Origin: a bacterium A37T11
GTDB taxonomy: Bacteria > Bacteroidota > Bacteroidia > Sphingobacteriales > Sphingobacteriaceae
Length of the DNA stretch: 64,000 nucleotides
Reading direction: 5' to 3'
Assembly (NCBI GenBank): GCA_900109895.1
Contig: FOBR01000020.1
Span: forward strand, 1 to 64,000
Shown here: positions 1-6,060 of the stretch, piece after piece
Layout: every line of letters begins with the position of its first letter
How positions within the stretch are numbered: position 1 is the first letter of the stretch
Notes under the pieces: generated by a model
What the model was told of the DNA's origin: nothing
The model's input: only the letters and a program-made list of their open reading frames with translations
The model's database searches: none
Made by a program: the position numbers and the translations under genes

Positions 1-207
1 TTTCAGCTTGTCTGCAGGCTGCGCGACGACGCAAACCTGCGATACCTTTACAAAGGGCCTAAAACCGGCAAGAAAGGAAGGCCACCTGTATATGGAGGCA
101 AGGTGATTCACAAGCAAATTGATGAATCCTATTTTGAAACATTGACCACTGCAGACGGCTTGGTGTTGCAAACAGCCATTCTCAATTCAGTCACTGTCAT
201 GTCCTAA
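1..207 (+). pseudogene. DDE transposase fragment (IS4-like), cut at both ends
   Basis: The frame is open from the window edge and ends in TAA at 205-207, giving 68 residues. The segments RDDANLRYLYKGPKTGKKGR and a following GGKV are typical of the central part of IS4-type DDE transposases common in Bacteroidota; this is recognition from memory. Such enzymes are about 400 residues long and normally continue well past this point, so the 3' part is missing. The open frame stops right at a sequence beginning TGTCCTAAAAAAAGTAGACA, which looks like the terminus of an IS3-type element, so the transposase may have been cut by another insertion. The 5' part lies outside the window. I infer a dead remnant. 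Confidence 0.65.
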
Positions 208-240
208 AAAAAGTAGACACTTTTTATTGTTGTTGTTTAA

Positions 241-289
241 GATGTTGGAATGTGGGAAACTCCGGAGGAGTTTTCCATATTTCAACATC
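241..289. terminator. Bidirectional hairpin terminator
   Basis: GATGTTGGAATGTGGGAAAC and its near-complement pair over about 23 bases around a TCCGGA centre. A T-rich tract follows on the plus side (about 290-318). The hairpin lies 3' of both the transposase remnant and the TlpA-like gene, so it can end transcripts from either strand. Confidence 0.6.
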
Positions 290-317
290 CCCTTTTCTTT
301 TTTGCTTCTTTTTTCTT

Positions 318-1031
318 TTACAATAGTTCGGTAATATTGAAATAGTGTTCATTTCGGGGAGAACTCACAACAGGATTTAATAAAACGATGTTTTTTAAAT
401 CTACATCGGCCCGGTAAAAATCTCTTTTCTGGATAAGTTTATAGGTGGGATCCGTGAGGCTGTTCTGCACATTCAACGTAGTTATTTCAAATAATTCCGT
501 AATTCCTTGAAGTAATCCTTTCTTATTGATCCAAGCATAATGTGGTAAAATTCGGTGGGGAAACAAGCGATGTAAGGACGTATCCCCGGTCACCACCGGC
601 AATTCAAAATGCTTCCCTTGCTGTTTTTCGAACTTTTCAAGGAAAGGCAGCACTTCTTCCTCTTTTTGATAAGTGACCGACACGAACTGCACTTTATCGC
701 CAAATACTTTTTGCAGGCTGTCCATTTTGGGGATCATGGCGACGCAGGGGCTGCACCAGGTCGCCCAAAAGTCGATAATGAGCAGCTTGCCGCGGAAATC
801 AGAGAGCTTGGCCGTGCTGGTTTTATAGTTGTGGATGTTGCTGACAGTTATGTCAGGCACCTGCTGCCCTATCTGAATGCCGGTTGCCGTCAGGTCGATG
901 GTTTGGTTTTGCCCCAAGGCATTCAAACACATGAAAAAAGTAACTGCCAGCAGGCAGAGGATATAGGATTTAGCGGGTATTCGGTGCTTCAGTTTGGGCC
1001 ATAGTATGGCCATTGCGTATAAAACGTTCAT
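318..1031 (-). CDS. TlpA-like thioredoxin-fold protein, short form
   Basis: This is a periplasmic thiol-disulfide oxidoreductase or peroxiredoxin-like protein of the TlpA/AhpC-TSA group. An N-terminal hydrophobic segment (about residues 23-40, ILCLLAVTFFMCLNALG) acts as a signal peptide. The redox motif is WATWCSPC (CxxC, about residue 90), preceded by the usual GKLLIIDFW strand. The two other TlpA-like proteins in the window (24972..26273 and 32302..33642) are 433 and 446 residues long and carry a large C-terminal domain. This one is 237 residues and stops just after that second domain should begin, so it is probably 3'-truncated. Its stop lies beside a terminator and transposon debris. No SusC/SusD partner is adjacent. 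An earlier methionine-rich start may extend it slightly; the start at 1031 keeps the signal segment intact. Confidence 0.8.
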   Translation of the reverse strand: MNVLYAMAILWPKLKHRIPAKSYILCLLAVTFFMCLNALGQNQTIDLTATGIQIGQQVPDITVSNIHNYKTSTAKLSDFRGKLLIIDFWATWCSPCVAMIPKMDSLQKVFGDKVQFVSVTYQKEEEVLPFLEKFEKQQGKHFELPVVTGDTSLHRLFPHRILPHYAWINKKGLLQGITELFEITTLNVQNSLTDPTYKLIQKRDFYRADVDLKNIVLLNPVVSSPRNEHYFNITELL

Positions 1032-1246
1032 TCATTTGCTGTAAAAATTAGAAAATTGGGTGATTTAATCCAATGCCGGACGGCATCTAAAAGAGGGGGT
1101 GAAGGTCAGACAGGAGCCTTAACGATGTTCTTGAAAAGATTTTTGAGGGATTTACGTTGATTAGAAAGAACAAAACTACCCTGCTTCCAATTTTGGAATA
1201 GGATAACATCAGCTTGAAATGTGGTTTTGTAGTGTTTTTCCATCGT

Positions 1247-1319
1247 TTTGAGGTTTTAATTTTCACAAAAACCTCAAACCGGTGAGTGGCTAAAAACTCC
1301 CGTAGGAGCCAGGCCACTC
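1247..1319 (-). terminator. Stacked hairpins 3' of the RNA candidate
   Basis: Read on the minus strand, an outer repeat (1313-1319 with 1284-1290, GAGTGGC/GCCACTC) encloses CTCC-TACG-GGAG followed by TTTTT (1308 down to 1292). A second hairpin follows with an 11-bp stem (1268-1278 with 1247-1257). The arrangement is what an intrinsic terminator looks like and lies directly downstream of the structured RNA at 1329..1492. Confidence 0.5.
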
Positions 1320-1328
1320 TTGATAAAC

Positions 1329-1492
1329 CCGCACAAGTGGGCCGCTAGAGACGGTAAACGTCCGGAGACGAATCACTTCCAAGGAAGTCCCAAGGACAAA
1401 TCGCAAGTAGGCCTGGTACCCTATGGAAATCCATGGGGGTATCACCAGGCGCTCACTTGTTCCTCTGTCCTAAGTTCTCTAGTCTTGTGCGG
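1329..1492 (-). ncRNA. Structured RNA candidate, 6S-like
   Basis: A 164-nt stretch folds by eye into one long interrupted hairpin. The closing stem is 9 bp and perfect (1329-1337 with 1484-1492, CCGCACAAG/CTTGTGCGG). The next stem is 7 bp (1345-1351 with 1476-1482). A wide irregular bubble follows, then an apical stem near 1413-1450 (GCCTGGT/ACCAGGC plus ACCC/GGGT) around an inner small hairpin. A closing stem, a large central bubble and an apical arm are the hallmarks of 6S RNA, which binds RNA polymerase. The size is also close to known 6S RNAs. The strand is chosen because a good promoter (1588-1617) and a terminator (1247-1319) flank it on the minus strand. No homology search was possible. 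It could be another structured RNA or a long inverted repeat. Confidence 0.4.
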
Positions 1493-1587
1493 ATTTTGAG
1501 GCTCTTGTGAGCACCATAATATTTTAAATTAGATGCTTCAAATTTATCAATTCATATTTCAATTTTACATTTTGATCAATAACATTA

Positions 1588-1617
1588 CAAATATAAAAAA
1601 ATACTTTAGACATTCAA
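1588..1617 (-). promoter_or_regulatory. Bacteroidota-type promoter upstream of the RNA candidate
   Basis: Read on the minus strand, TTG (1617-1615) is separated by exactly 19 bases from TATATTTG (1595-1588), matching the Bacteroidota sigma consensus TTG-N19-TAnnTTTG. A transcript from here would start near 1582. A second -7-like TAAATTTG (1546-1539) lacks a -33 partner. Confidence 0.55.
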
Positions 1618-1637
1618 AATTTTTCTTTAGAATATCT

Positions 1638-1654
1638 AATCTAATTATTAGATT
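1638..1654. promoter_or_regulatory. Palindrome, possible operator
   Basis: AATCTAATTATTAGATT is a perfect dyad with a 5-base centre, 63 bases upstream of a small HTH-type gene. Such sites are typical operators of XRE-type regulators. Binding is inferred. Confidence 0.3.
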
Positions 1655-1717
1655 CTTGGCAATATAGCTGGTTGTAGGTAATTTTAACCATACAGTAATG
1701 AGATGTGAGGTGGTAAA

Positions 1718-1984
1718 TTGACGAATCTAGGAAAATATCTTTTTTTAAAATCAGCAAAAAAGGCAGCTATTTCTCGACGAACTGGCATAAGCGAAGCGAG
1801 GTTAAGTCTATTGTCTAATGATATAACTACTATTCTGACCGCAGAAGAAAGTTATTTAATTGCTCTCTCGCTAGATGTTGATCCTGGCGAACTTCAAAAT
1901 GCATTATTTGGAGAAGTCAAATTGAAGGCCATCGACGTACCGACGAAAATTGATAAGCCTGGTAAAGAAACTAAGAAAAAGTGA
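1718..1984 (+). CDS. Small XRE-like helix-turn-helix protein
   Basis: 88 residues. The N-terminal half reads as a Cro/C1-like HTH: AAISRRTGISEARLSLLSND fits the helix-turn-recognition helix, and AEESYLIALSLDVDPGEL fits the fourth and fifth helices, as in small XRE proteins that count from a TxxxI start. The C-terminus is a lysine-rich tail. The only sensible start is TTG at 1718, because the ATG at 1698 meets a stop after seven codons. A purine-rich GAGGTGG sits 10 bases before the TTG. It lies 140 bases upstream of a toxin-antitoxin pair but has no coding link with it. It is probably a DNA-binding regulator, possibly of its own promoter palindrome at 1638. It may be a leftover of a mobile element. 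Confidence 0.6.
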   Translation: MTNLGKYLFLKSAKKAAISRRTGISEARLSLLSNDITTILTAEESYLIALSLDVDPGELQNALFGEVKLKAIDVPTKIDKPGKETKKK

Positions 1985-2087
1985 TCGCATAGATCATTAA
2001 CACCAAGAACAAGGTCATAGCCCTTCATGAAAAAAAAGTGCTGGAAGTGCTAAGAAGGGGGAGAAATAATACATCGACGTCAAGGCA

Positions 2088-2118
2088 TTGTTTTTCTCAA
2101 CCCCTTTACGTAAATTTG
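2088..2118 (+). promoter_or_regulatory. Promoter of the toxin-antitoxin operon
   Basis: TTG (2088-2090), a 20-base spacer and TAAATTTG (2111-2118) match the Bacteroidota consensus. The ATG of the antitoxin begins at 2124, only five bases after the -7 element, so the transcript would start at or next to the start codon and be leaderless. Confidence 0.6.
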
Positions 2119-2123
2119 TCACT

Positions 2124-2339
2124 ATGGAAGCAGTACTTATTCATCCGAAAAATAAAGAGCAGTTGGCCGCAGTGAAAGCCTTTGCGAAGGCATTGAAGAT
2201 GGATTTTGAAACCAAAGTGGAAGAAAGTCCGTACAACCCAGAATTTGTACAACGAATCCTGAATGCCGATAAATCTGCAAAAATGGGCAATGTTACCAGA
2301 ATCAAAAATGCCAAAAATATATGGGCAGATATTCTGTAG
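2124..2339 (+). CDS. Antitoxin of a type II toxin-antitoxin pair
   Basis: 71 residues from the ATG at 2124. The sequence begins MEAVLIHPKNKEQLAAVKAF, with a short beta-strand followed by helices. This is the pattern of small Bacteroidota antitoxins (RelB/DUF2683-like) paired with RelE/YoeB toxins. The partner overlaps its 3' end by 19 bases in another frame, which is typical of translational coupling. The antitoxin should bind and neutralise the downstream mRNA-cleaving toxin, and the complex usually represses its own promoter. I chose 2124 rather than the upstream in-frame codon at 2088 because a promoter -7 element covers 2111-2118 and the family begins at this methionine. The C-terminal half (KIKNAKN region) probably wraps the toxin. 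Confidence 0.75.
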   Translation: MEAVLIHPKNKEQLAAVKAFAKALKMDFETKVEESPYNPEFVQRILNADKSAKMGNVTRIKNAKNIWADIL

Positions 2340-2602
2340 ACATTGAGAAAAAGGCAAAAAAGCAACTGGCTGAGCTTTACAAGTCGGGCATTAAAGCCGA
2401 TATAAGGAAAGTAGAAGCTATTATTTTGGAGTTAGAGGAACATCCAGAGACAGGAACAGGTAATCCCGAACAATTGAAATATGAACTATCAGGGTTCTGG
2501 TCGAGGCGCATCAATTCAAAGGATAGAATTTTCTACAAAATTAACGAGTTGGAAGTAGTTGTTACTGTATTGTCCGCTAAAGGACATTATGGTGATAGAT
2601 AA
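2321..2602 (+). CDS. YoeB/RelE-like mRNA interferase toxin
   Basis: 93 residues, matching the usual length of YoeB/Txe toxins. These enzymes bind the ribosomal A site and cut mRNA. Family features visible are the N-terminal YSVDIEKKAKKQLAEL helix, FWSRRINSKDRIFYKI (about residues 59-74, the conserved R-R-I-x-x-x-x-R-x-x-Y strand) and the C-terminal LSAKGHYGDR, where YoeB-type proteins carry the catalytic His-Tyr. The gene overlaps the antitoxin by 19 bases and has no promoter of its own, so it should be made only with its antitoxin. All expected catalytic positions appear present, so the toxin looks intact. Confidence 0.85.
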   Translation: MGRYSVDIEKKAKKQLAELYKSGIKADIRKVEAIILELEEHPETGTGNPEQLKYELSGFWSRRINSKDRIFYKINELEVVVTVLSAKGHYGDR

Positions 2603-2643
2603 GAAATTTTAGACGCCCTCAAAATTGAATTATAACATAATAG

Positions 2644-2762
2644 GGTGGTAAACCTCAAAGTGCGGCACGAGCAATGATTTTGATGCACTGTTGGTTGACT
2701 TCAAGAACGAATATGGACGAATTCTCAAAGAGAATAATGCCTTAGAAACAAAGATCACCTAA
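2644..2762 (+). pseudogene. Frameshifted 3' end of an unidentified gene
   Basis: One frame reads GGKPQSAARA and, after a one-base shift near 2672, another reads NDFDALLVDFKNEYGRILKE and continues to a TAA at 2760-2762. Together they look like the charged helical C-terminus of a larger protein. I cannot name it with confidence. No start or N-terminal part is present, so it is a remnant. Confidence 0.3.
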
Positions 2763-2877
2763 CTGAACAGGTGCTTTTTGCAGTACCACATGCCGTCTTT
2801 GTTTTAGTACATGACAGATTTGTATCAAATCCTTTCATCCATGTAGTACAGCATGCAGCCGTAGCCGTATAGGTTTT

Positions 2878-2943
2878 GCTAATAACAGTACTGTATTTTC
2901 GAAAAATAGTACTGTATTTTCGAAAAACAGTACTGTTATTAGC
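2878..2943. repeat. Inverted repeat enclosing 21-bp AGTACT-centred direct repeats
   Basis: The ends GCTAATAACAGTACTGT (2878-2894) and ACAGTACTGTTATTAGC (2927-2943) are perfect complements. Inside, AGTACT occurs at 2887, 2908 and 2929, exactly 21 bases apart, because the unit AGTACTGTATTTTCGAAAAA is repeated. Each spacer TATTTTCGAAAAATA is itself nearly palindromic. The spacing equals two helical turns, as in operator or recombinase-site arrays. Function unknown. Confidence 0.75.
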
Positions 2944-3213
2944 CTTTGGTTTAGTGATAGCGCCACTTGTATTACTACAACTGATCCATAGCGTAATGCT
3001 TAACACATTTGTGATACTCCTTTTATCAAATGTTGTATACAAAAAATCAAAAGCATCAGCGTTTTTTGCGAATAGCTTATTGCTTTTTGGCGTTGGTGTC
3101 CTTCATACGAGCTTTGTACTACCGTAAATTGAAATAACAGTGTATCTTATAAATTTTGGTGTACATCAAAACTTACATACACTACTGTAGTTTAGAGAAA
3201 CCCTGCTACAAAC

Positions 3214-3258
3214 AGCGAATGGTTGGCTACATGTGCCACATGTAGCCAACCATTCGCT
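3214..3258. repeat. Perfect 22-bp inverted repeat with a one-base loop
   Basis: Left arm 3214-3235 begins AGCGAATGGTTGGCTACATG; right arm 3237-3258 is its exact reverse complement; the single base at 3236 separates them. No T-run follows, so it is not a standard terminator. A palindrome this perfect is normally unstable, which suggests recent formation or a functional recombination or processing site. Confidence 0.85.
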
Positions 3259-3301
3259 TTAAGGTGTATTGATATTCGCGAATGCACTAAGGCAAACAAC
3301 T

Positions 3302-3338
3302 CATGCAGTACTGCAAACGACTCATACAGTACTTCAAA
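3302..3338. repeat. Second 21-bp repeat pair centred on AGTACT
   Basis: ACTCATGCAGTACTGCAAACG is followed at once by a second copy, ACTCATACAGTACTTCAAA. The AGTACT cores at 3307 and 3328 are 21 bases apart, the same spacing as in the cluster at 2887-2934. Confidence 0.7.
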
Positions 3339-3669
3339 AATGCCCTAATAAACCACTAGCTTCCCATTCCCAGGTTGAGGCATAAACAACGTTCAGCAAC
3401 GCATAAACTATACGGGCAGCGGCAAAGACTTCTGCGCACGTAGTAGTTGCTTCATCCGTACAAGTGGTTGCTTTTGCAGATTTTTTGATTGCTTCATCTG
3501 CAGAAGCAGGAACATGCTTAATTAGGGCTACTGTTTCTGCTCCGCCCTCTTCATTGATATCGGAAACTACAACTTTTGCTCCTTCTTTTGCGTATAGTTC
3601 GGCTACTGCACGTCCAATTCCTGATCCTCCCCCAGTGACGATAGCCACTTTATTTGCTAATAATCCCAT
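3334..3669 (-). pseudogene. Short-chain dehydrogenase, N-terminal piece only
   Basis: From the ATG at 3669 the protein starts as a classical SDR. A Rossmann segment [19 protein letters not shown] carries the TGxxxGxG NAD(P)-binding motif, and [11 protein letters not shown] holds the acidic residue that selects NAD. Recognisable similarity ends near residue 52. The remaining 60 residues are rich in A, T, E and C and do not resemble the rest of an SDR: no NNAG and no YxxxK catalytic motif. A functional SDR has about 250 residues. The unnatural tail comes from the repeat-rich segment 3334-3510. I read it as a dehydrogenase decapitated by rearrangement; an upstream extension to 3690 is possible but unlikely. 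Confidence 0.7.
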
Positions 3670-3874
3670 TTTTTTGTTTATTTTATGCAATGATTTAATG
3701 ATCTAACAAAAATAAGAGGTTTTTGATTGGAGATAAATGATATCGGTCACTGTTGGATGTGAAACTGGTCATGCAGGACTATATCATAATTCGCTCATCT
3801 TTTCTGTTTATTATAGCGAATAGCAGTATTTTTAAATAATTTTTGCAATTTTTGACGGACAGATCCATTTTTCC

Positions 3875-4405
3875 ATGAGCAATCATACCTGGCTAATTGA
3901 TGCCAACCGTTCATCTATCCGCTTTGAAGTAGTACATATGATCATTTCGAAGGTAAGTGGGTATTTTGGCGCATTTGAAGGCAGCCTGACCACCCCCAGT
4001 CCGGACAGCTTTGAGGCTGGTGAAATTTCATTGACCATACACGCCGGGAGTTTGACTACCAAAGAGGCTTTTCGCGATGACCACTTAAAATCGCAGGGGT
4101 TTCTGGATGCAGCCCACTATCCTGTTATCCGTTTTCAGTCGACTTCTTTCGCTAAAGCGCAGGACGGAACTTTTATCCTATCGGGAAATCTGACCATCAA
4201 GGACCGGGTAAAACACCTACAAATGACGGCTGTCTTATCCGGTGAAGGTCGTATTGAAGAGATGCCTGAGGCCTCATTTAGTATTCAGGCTATACTCAAC
4301 CGGAAAGATTTTGGCCTGACGTACGGTCCATTGATGGAAGCCGGTGGCATGATCATTTCGGATGAGATTAAGGTCTCTGCAGATATTATCATAACTAAAC
4401 AATAA
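3875..4405 (+). CDS. YceI family lipid-binding protein
   Basis: 176 residues with the family layout: TWLIDANRSSIRFEVVHMII at the start (WxxDxxHSxxxFxVxH-like), then a series of beta strands ending in KVSADIII. YceI proteins are beta-barrel lipocalin-like folds that bind polyisoprenoids or similar amphiphiles. No signal peptide is visible, so this copy is probably cytoplasmic, unlike E. coli YceI. KDFGLTYGPLMEAGGMIISD is the conserved C-terminal loop (usually FGxxW...G.vgdevxI). The gene is followed after 10 bases by the thioesterase gene, so the two are probably one operon. The ligand is unknown. Confidence 0.88.
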   Translation: MSNHTWLIDANRSSIRFEVVHMIISKVSGYFGAFEGSLTTPSPDSFEAGEISLTIHAGSLTTKEAFRDDHLKSQGFLDAAHYPVIRFQSTSFAKAQDGTFILSGNLTIKDRVKHLQMTAVLSGEGRIEEMPEASFSIQAILNRKDFGLTYGPLMEAGGMIISDEIKVSADIIITKQ

Positions 4406-4415
4406 ACATGTAAAT

Positions 4416-4976
4416 ATGGACAATTTCAAGACCATTTCTGAATCGAAAACCGTCATGACAGAATTAATGATTCCATCTTATTCTAACTTCGGGGGTAAGG
4501 TGCACGGGGGGGTGATCCTATCGCTCATGGATAAGGTGGCCTATGCTTGTGCGGCTAAACATGCGGAAACATATTGCGTGACGGCCTCCATTGACACTGT
4601 TGATTTCAGGGAACCCGTGGAAGTGGGTGAGATTGTCTCCCTACTGGCATCTGTCAACTATGTAGGGCGATCTTCACTGGTGATCGGCATTAAGGTGCTT
4701 TCTGAAAATATAAAAACCAAAACTGTGAAACATACCAATTCCAGCTACTTCTCGATGGTGGCGGTTGATGAGTTAACGCACAAGCCCGTACAAGTTCCAG
4801 GACTGATCCTGGAAAATGAAGTGGACATCCAACGTTTCATCACGGCCATGCACCGCAAGGAACTAAATAGGTACTACAGACAAGAGGGTGCCCGCATCAA
4901 GGCTGAATATCGCAACCCTGATTTTATGGAAATGCTCAAAAAGGAACGATGTCTCTTAAAAGCTGGCTTGGAGTGA
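4416..4976 (+). CDS. Acyl-CoA thioesterase, hotdog fold
   Basis: 186 residues. The hotdog domain occupies about residues 5-130: GKVHGGVILSLMDKVAYACA is the central hotdog helix with the catalytic acidic residue (MD), and VDFREPVEVGEIVSLLASVN and RSSLVIGIKV are core strands. Such YciA/acyl-CoA hydrolase-type enzymes cleave medium to long acyl-CoA to free acid and CoA in the cytosol. The C-terminal 50 residues form a charged helical extension (HRKELNRYYRQEGARIKAEY) found in Bacteroidota members. It lies 10 bases after the YceI gene and is closed by a strong terminator, so it is the last gene of a two-gene unit. Confidence 0.88.
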   Translation: MDNFKTISESKTVMTELMIPSYSNFGGKVHGGVILSLMDKVAYACAAKHAETYCVTASIDTVDFREPVEVGEIVSLLASVNYVGRSSLVIGIKVLSENIKTKTVKHTNSSYFSMVAVDELTHKPVQVPGLILENEVDIQRFITAMHRKELNRYYRQEGARIKAEYRNPDFMEMLKKERCLLKAGLE

Positions 4977-5009
4977 TTGGTTTATTTGATTAATAGCGTT
5001 TGTATTAAA

Positions 5010-5050
5010 AGATATCCACTTCCATTGGCAAGTGGATATCTTATTTTTTT
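5010..5050. terminator. Intrinsic terminator
   Basis: AGATATCCACTT (5010-5021) pairs perfectly with AAGTGGATATCT (5030-5041) around an 8-base loop and is followed by a T run on the plus strand. It ends the YceI-thioesterase unit and faces the discoidin lipoprotein gene. Confidence 0.85.
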
Positions 5051-5059
5051 AATTATCAT

Positions 5060-5089
5060 TTTAATAAGAATATATTTAATAAGAATATA
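5060..5089. repeat. 15-bp tandem duplication across a stop codon
   Basis: TTTAATAAGAATATA occurs twice head to tail (5060-5074 and 5075-5089). The stop codon of the minus-strand lipoprotein gene (5076-5078) lies inside it. It is probably a replication slippage event with no effect on the protein beyond its last residues. Confidence 0.8.
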
Positions 5090-6035
5090 CCACAAACTCT
5101 GCGAGGAATGTCAAATCTTGCAATCCCTCCAGCATTGTTATCCGTATATTCTTTAAATTTTGGGGCTCAATTGGATAGGACTGATAGCTTTTGTTGGCTG
5201 GATCAAACGTCAGGTTGTCGCCCAAAATGATCCAAGTTTTGCCATCCAAGCTGCCTTCCAATTTAAACTTGGTAAAGCCTCTAGAATTATTTTGTCGGGG
5301 TGCCATGGCTATTTTAGTCACATACGTTTCATTGATCATATCAAAGCTCAACCAATGCGGGAAAATAGTACTTGGTTCGGGATCATACCTGGAATGCCAT
5401 ATAGTATTAAGGTCTCCATCAAGTACTGCAGAAGCCAAACCGGTATTTTCTCCATTAAGCTGTTCGCTAGAGGCAGTAGCTATCCAGCCTTTCGTACTGG
5501 CAGGCCGTTCTTCCAGATGGGGTGCCACGAAAATGATAGTCTTTGTACTCGGATTTATAGGATAACCAGATGCATCGGTAATTGTAAATGCCAATAAATA
5601 GTCCTTATCAGAAGCAAAGGCTTCAGGATGATAGGTTAGCGTGCTGTACCCAGAATAAAGTTCACCTTTAGCAATGGTCAGTTCAAGGTTGTCAATATTA
5701 TATGAATCAGCCGGAAATAATTCATACGGCTCTTGTCCATTCGCTACACGAACCGCATTAAGACTATCTATAATCTGACCCGTGCTCTCAGACAAAGTGA
5801 TCTTTATATCGCCGGATGGATATCCTACCATTCCTAAACCAACATTGAACGGTAGCGTACGTTCTTCCAGATAGGGAAATATGGTTAAATTCTGGACTCC
5901 ATTATTTACTCGCGCGATAAAAACATTGGCCCCTTCTTTAGAATCGGTCAATTCCTCATATGCCGGTGTATCCTTGCCGCAGGCAAACATACTGAGGCCT
6001 AATAAAAACACTCCAAATTTATTTAGTATGTTCAT
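5076..6035 (-). CDS. Surface lipoprotein: DUF1735-like plus F5/8 type C (discoidin) domain
   Basis: 319 residues. The signal is lipoprotein-type (LGLSMFACGK, lipid-modified Cys at about residue 19). The middle part (about 35-165) matches DUF1735-like beta-sandwich domains of Bacteroidota surface proteins. The C-terminal part (about 180-319) is a discoidin/F5-8 type C carbohydrate-binding module: WIATASSEQLNG, AVLDGDLNTIWHSRY, PHWLSFDM, KIAMAPRQ and LEFVVYSY-like end motifs. It lies 25 bases after the SusD gene and is the last gene of the sigma-FecR-SusC-SusD operon. It is probably a surface glycan or glycoprotein-binding accessory that captures substrate for the transporter. No hydrolase is encoded here, so the locus may import material cut elsewhere. 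Confidence 0.85.
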   Translation of the reverse strand: MNILNKFGVFLLGLSMFACGKDTPAYEELTDSKEGANVFIARVNNGVQNLTIFPYLEERTLPFNVGLGMVGYPSGDIKITLSESTGQIIDSLNAVRVANGQEPYELFPADSYNIDNLELTIAKGELYSGYSTLTYHPEAFASDKDYLLAFTITDASGYPINPSTKTIIFVAPHLEERPASTKGWIATASSEQLNGENTGLASAVLDGDLNTIWHSRYDPEPSTIFPHWLSFDMINETYVTKIAMAPRQNNSRGFTKFKLEGSLDGKTWIILGDNLTFDPANKSYQSYPIEPQNLKNIRITMLEGLQDLTFLAEFVVYSY

Positions 6036-6060
6036 GATCTTTTACGTTAGGCTTTCTTTA

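Noticed and set aside
1087-1317. 76-codon minus-strand open frame
   Set aside because: It covers the two stacked hairpins downstream of the RNA candidate and has no protein-like pattern.
1329-1492. RNase P RNA or tmRNA
   Set aside because: The conserved GAGGAAAGTCC and ACAGAA segments of RNase P RNA are absent, and no peptide-tag frame of tmRNA is seen.
2878-2943. CRISPR array or integron attC site
   Set aside because: Only two and a half 21-base units with no variable spacers, so not CRISPR. The core lacks the GTTRRRY/RYYYAAC pairs of attC.
2876-3127. 83-codon hydrophobic open frame on the plus strand
   Set aside because: It runs through the inverted repeat and 21-bp repeats, has no recognisable start context and an unnatural composition, and overlaps another frame on the minus strand. 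Likely a by-product of AT-rich repeats.
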